A DNA stretch of 41,716 bases from Hyphomicrobiales bacterium (GTDB lineage: Bacteria; Pseudomonadota; Alphaproteobacteria; Rhizobiales; Xanthobacteraceae), in the NCBI GenBank assembly GCA_017305455.1, contig JAFKKO010000134.1, positions 1 to 41,716 on the forward strand, in the 5' to 3' direction. Below the pieces are notes generated by a model, which had not been told where the DNA came from, ran no database searches, and saw nothing but the letters and a program-made list of their open reading frames with translations. Position numbers and translations under genes: made by a program. Positions 39,575-41,716 of this stretch are shown here, piece by piece (positions within the stretch are counted from its first letter, which is position 1; each line of letters starts with the position of its first letter).

Positions 39575-40447
39575 ATGAACCTTCCGCCCTCTCCGGTGCT
39601 TTATCGCGGCATGGACCGCGCTGCGCTCGATGCGGCCTACAACAACAGCGCGGCGGTCAAGGACAGCGCGGCGTGGACGGAGGACTGGCGCAGCCGCAGC
39701 GCGCAGGCCCGGCGGGGCCATGGCGTGCGCCTCGATATTCCCTATGCCGATGGCGAGCGCACCAGATTCGACTACTTCCCCGCGGGCTCCGCCAGAGCGC
39801 CGCTGTTCGTGTTCATCCATGGCGGCTACTGGGTGCGCAATTCCCGCGACATGTTCTCGTTTCTGACGGCGGGGCCGAATGCGCGGGGCATCGATTTTGT
39901 TTCGATCGGCTACACGCTGGCGCCGCAAGCACGACTGGCGCAGATCGAGGGTGAAATCCGCCAGGGCCTGACGCATCTTGCGGCACACGCGGACGAACTC
40001 GGCTTCGATCGCGCGCGGATCTTCGTCGGCGGCTGGTCGGCGGGCGGACATCTCGCCGCGATCACCTGCGATCATCCGGCGGTGCGCGGCGCGCTGCCGA
40101 TCAGCGGGATTTTCGATCTGGAGCCGGTGGCGCTGAACTATCTCAACGAGCCGCTGCAACTGACGGCGGAAGATATCGCAACGCTGAGCCCGCAGCGCCG
40201 GCTGCGCGCGGGGCTGGCGCCGCAGCGGCTCATGGCCGGCGGCAACGAGCTTGCGGAATTGCAGCGGCAGTCACGCGACTATGCCGCCGCGGCCCAGGCG
40301 CAGCAGCTGGATGTGAGCGCGCGCATCCTGCCCGGCCATCACCATTTTTCGATCCTCGACGAACTGGCGAAGCCGGACGGCGAGATCACGAATGAACTTG
40401 CGAAGCTGATCGCGGAGACATCCGGCGCCCGTCATGGGAGTTTCTAG
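39575..40447 (+). CDS. Alpha/beta hydrolase, arylformamidase (KynB-like) type
   Basis: The 290-residue protein has the HGGYW oxyanion motif (82-86) and nucleophile elbow GWSAGG (Ser155), with GHHHFSILDEL giving the likely catalytic His. YRGMDRAALDAAYNN at the N-terminus is typical of the kynurenine formamidase/BD-FAE group of carboxylesterases. Formylkynurenine cleavage is one possibility, but no other tryptophan-degradation gene is nearby, so the substrate is open. ATG 39575 starts directly at the family N-terminus; the ribosome-binding site is weak. Confidence 0.85.
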   Translation: MNLPPSPVLYRGMDRAALDAAYNNSAAVKDSAAWTEDWRSRSAQARRGHGVRLDIPYADGERTRFDYFPAGSARAPLFVFIHGGYWVRNSRDMFSFLTAGPNARGIDFVSIGYTLAPQARLAQIEGEIRQGLTHLAAHADELGFDRARIFVGGWSAGGHLAAITCDHPAVRGALPISGIFDLEPVALNYLNEPLQLTAEDIATLSPQRRLRAGLAPQRLMAGGNELAELQRQSRDYAAAAQAQQLDVSARILPGHHHFSILDELAKPDGEITNELAKLIAETSGARHGSF

Positions 40448-40517
40448 ACTGATATTCCTGGTCGTTCCCGGCGGAGACCGGACGACCCATTAAGTTGTGT
40501 CCTGGTCCGTCGAATTG

Positions 40518-40723
40518 TCGTCTTTGCGAGGAGGCAAAGCCGACGAAGCAATCCAGTCTCTCATGATGAAGAGGAGCCAAAAGCGCGTTTACGCGCGTCT
40601 TCCGGCGCGCTGTGGCGACGTCTCGAACCCTGAGGCCAATCGATCATCGCAGCCCCATCCTTCGAGACGCATTGCAGCAGCCTGCGTAAACTTGGCTACG
40701 ATGCAATGCTCCTCAGGATGAGG
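40518..40723. repeat. Composite palindromic repeat, relative of 15401-15626
   Basis: It shares GCGAGGAGG...GCCGACGAAGCAATCCAGTC, AGCGCGTTTACGCGCGTCTTC, CCATCCTTCGAGACGCATTG and the closing CTCCTCAGGATGAGG with other copies. It ends four bases before the stop codon of the convergent FNR-type gene and fills 40448-40726. Confidence 0.8.
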
Positions 40724-40726
40724 ATT

Positions 40727-41449
40727 TCAATCCGCCGCCAGCGCTTCAAGCCGCTCGGGCTTCAGCAGATCGAGCCCGTGGGGCACCACGGCGATCAGCT
40801 TGTCGCGGCACAGCTTGGTGATGGTGCGGCTGACGGTCTCGATGGTGAGGCCGAGATAATCGGCGATGTCCTGCCGGCTCATCGGCAACGGCAGGATTTT
40901 CGAGGTGTCACCGGTCCGGCGCAGACGCCGGCGCAGCAGCACGATGAACGCCGCCACGCGCTGTTCAGCGGATTTGCGGCCGAGCAGCACCATCTGGTCC
41001 TGCGCCATGCGCAGTTCGCCGCTCGCCATCTCGTGCAGACGGCGCAGGAAACGCGGATTGCCGTCGACGAAGGAAACGAACTCCGCGCGCGGGAATTTGC
41101 AGGCGGCGCCCGCGGTCACCGCCTCGGCGGTGAAGTCGCCGATATTGAGCAGCGACAGTCCCAGGAAATCGCCCGGCATCGCGAAGCCGAAAATCTGCCG
41201 CCGCCCGTCGGTCAGCGTGCGATACAGCCGGACCATGCCTTCGGTGACGGTGAACAGATAGTCGGTCGGCTCGTTCTCGGATACCAGAATGTCAGCGGGA
41301 CGGAACGGCCGCGAGCGGCTCATCTCCTCAAATGCGAGAAGCTCGGCCGGGGTCAGCACCGAACACACGCTGATCAGGCGGGAGCTGCAATCGTTGCAGC
41401 GGTCCGCCTGACGGTGAGCACATAAAGTGACGGGCTCTAGGATCGACAT
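40727..41449 (-). CDS. FNR-type Crp/Fnr regulator with Fe-S cluster cysteines
   Basis: The 240-residue regulator has N-terminal cysteines Cys18-x2-Cys21-x7-Cys29 plus Cys117, the set used by FNR, FnrN and AadR to hold an oxygen-labile [4Fe-4S] cluster. A cyclic-nucleotide-type effector domain (about 35-150) follows, then a dimer helix and a winged helix (SRQDIADYLGLTIETVSRTI) with the E-x-x-S-R residues that read TTGAT half sites. GGAGGA precedes the ATG at 41447-41449; a longer frame to 41488 is unsupported. A perfect FNR box lies 47 bases upstream. It should switch genes at low oxygen, possibly including the neighbouring transporter. AadR, FixK1 and FnrN are all possible orthologues. Confidence 0.9.
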   Translation of the reverse strand: MSILEPVTLCAHRQADRCNDCSSRLISVCSVLTPAELLAFEEMSRSRPFRPADILVSENEPTDYLFTVTEGMVRLYRTLTDGRRQIFGFAMPGDFLGLSLLNIGDFTAEAVTAGAACKFPRAEFVSFVDGNPRFLRRLHEMASGELRMAQDQMVLLGRKSAEQRVAAFIVLLRRRLRRTGDTSKILPLPMSRQDIADYLGLTIETVSRTITKLCRDKLIAVVPHGLDLLKPERLEALAAD

Positions 41450-41496
41450 GGGAATCCTCCAAAGCCCGGCTTTAAAGCGCCATATCAAATGTTTCT

Positions 41497-41510
41497 TTGA
41501 TTGAGATCAA
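41497..41510. promoter_or_regulatory. Perfect FNR/FixK box
   Basis: TTGAT-TGAG-ATCAA is an exact match to TTGATnnnnATCAA, and the dyad extends to CTTTGAT...ATCAAAG (41495-41512). It lies between the FNR-type gene and the ABC permease gene. With TTTAAA at 41471-41476 as a possible -10 on the minus strand, its position fits class II activation, implying autoregulation. It is downstream of the permease stop codon, so it does not drive that gene. Confidence 0.85.
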
Positions 41511-41545
41511 AGAACAACCAAAGGCCCGAGCCGCCCCCGGAGCAT

Positions 41546-41716
41546 TTACGACTGCATGCCCCATTTTCCGATGGTGTGGGTTTCGATGGCGCGGAACAGC
41601 AGGTTCTCGACCACGAGGCCGATGATGATCACGGTGAGCAGGCCGGCGAACACATGCGGGATGTCGAGGCTGTTCTTGTTCTCGAAGATGAACCAGCCGA
41701 GGCCCCCCGAGCCCGA
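41546..41716 (-). CDS. ABC transporter permease, nitrate/sulfonate/taurine type, C-terminal part
   Basis: Only the last 56 residues are in the window; the gene continues past the right edge. The translation shows LGWFIFENKNSLDIPHVFAG, then a membrane helix LLTVIIIGLVVEN and the tail LLFRAIETHTIGKWGMQS. This is typical of the permease subunits of NrtB/SsuC/TauC-type importers, with closest resemblance to nitrate transporters. The GLVVENLLFRAIE pattern is the usual last helix and amphipathic end. It ends about 100 bases before the FNR-type gene on the same strand. Confidence 0.8.
   Translation of the reverse strand, partial: SGSGGLGWFIFENKNSLDIPHVFAGLLTVIIIGLVVENLLFRAIETHTIGKWGMQS

Noticed and set aside
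14813-40723. Clusters of short repeats considered as CRISPR arrays
   Set aside because: Repeats are palindromic, variable in length and dispersed, with no regular spacers or cas genes.

Overview
The window is GC-rich alphaproteobacterial chromosome. Its gene set (pntAA/pntAB transhydrogenase, a 50-residue aa3-oxidase subunit IV, a GapR/DUF2312 protein, a Cys-free 41-residue L36, DUF1036/DUF1244/DUF3175/DUF3297 proteins, a fused transaldolase-phosphoglucose isomerase) and its abundant palindromic intergenic repeats suggest the Bradyrhizobium/Rhodopseudomonas/Afipia group (Nitrobacteraceae). This is inference from gene content; no rRNA, tRNA, prophage, CRISPR array or complete insertion sequence is visible.

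Layout. 1-1690 (minus): end of pntAB, pntAA and the tiny cytochrome oxidase subunit. 2104-2807 (minus): an AbrB-type antitoxin and a Doc-like toxin whose catalytic His is Tyr, behind a perfect 13-bp inverted-repeat operator. 2850-4754 (minus): oligoendopeptidase F with a histone-H1-like Lys/Ala tail. 4896-10809 (plus): an orphan sigma-54 response regulator and two exported cell-wall proteins, an L,D-transpeptidase and a DUF882 peptidase. 10833-14773: a divergent sulfur module. An ArsR-rhodanese fusion regulator faces a persulfide-dioxygenase-like hydrolase, an MFS carrier and a YeeE/YedE thiosulfate-type channel across a shared palindrome. A second YeeE/YedE gene is at 16926.

14958-23024: small conserved genes (gapR, DUF1244, DUF1036, a TPR protein, rpmJ, DUF3175, a YbaK-type deacylase, a fumarylacetoacetate hydrolase with an orphan TctC binding protein, DUF3297) separated by repeats. 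One repeat copy is interrupted by a 185-bp MITE-like element with perfect 16-bp terminal inverted repeats.

23454-30942 (plus): a tight pentose-phosphate operon, tal-pgi, gnd, zwf, pgl and a gluconokinase fused to a HAD phosphatase. Together these genes interconvert hexose-6-phosphates, oxidise glucose-6-phosphate through 6-phosphogluconate, and feed gluconate in by phosphorylation. A convergent GH15 glucoamylase/trehalase follows. 33131-36529: a hemolysin-III (PAQR) membrane protein and the YcjX/YcjF pair.

36530-41716: repeats, a His-rich exported peptide, a cold-shock protein with a clear terminator, a small Cys-rich protein, a single-pass coiled-coil membrane protein, an arylformamidase-like hydrolase, an FNR-type Fe-S regulator with a perfect FNR box in front of it, and the end of a nitrate/sulfonate-type ABC permease gene.

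Most notable for follow-up: the naturally inactivated-looking Doc toxin, the thiol-sensing sulfur module with two YeeE paralogues, the gluconokinase-HAD fusion in the pentose-phosphate operon, and the MITE nested in a palindromic repeat.
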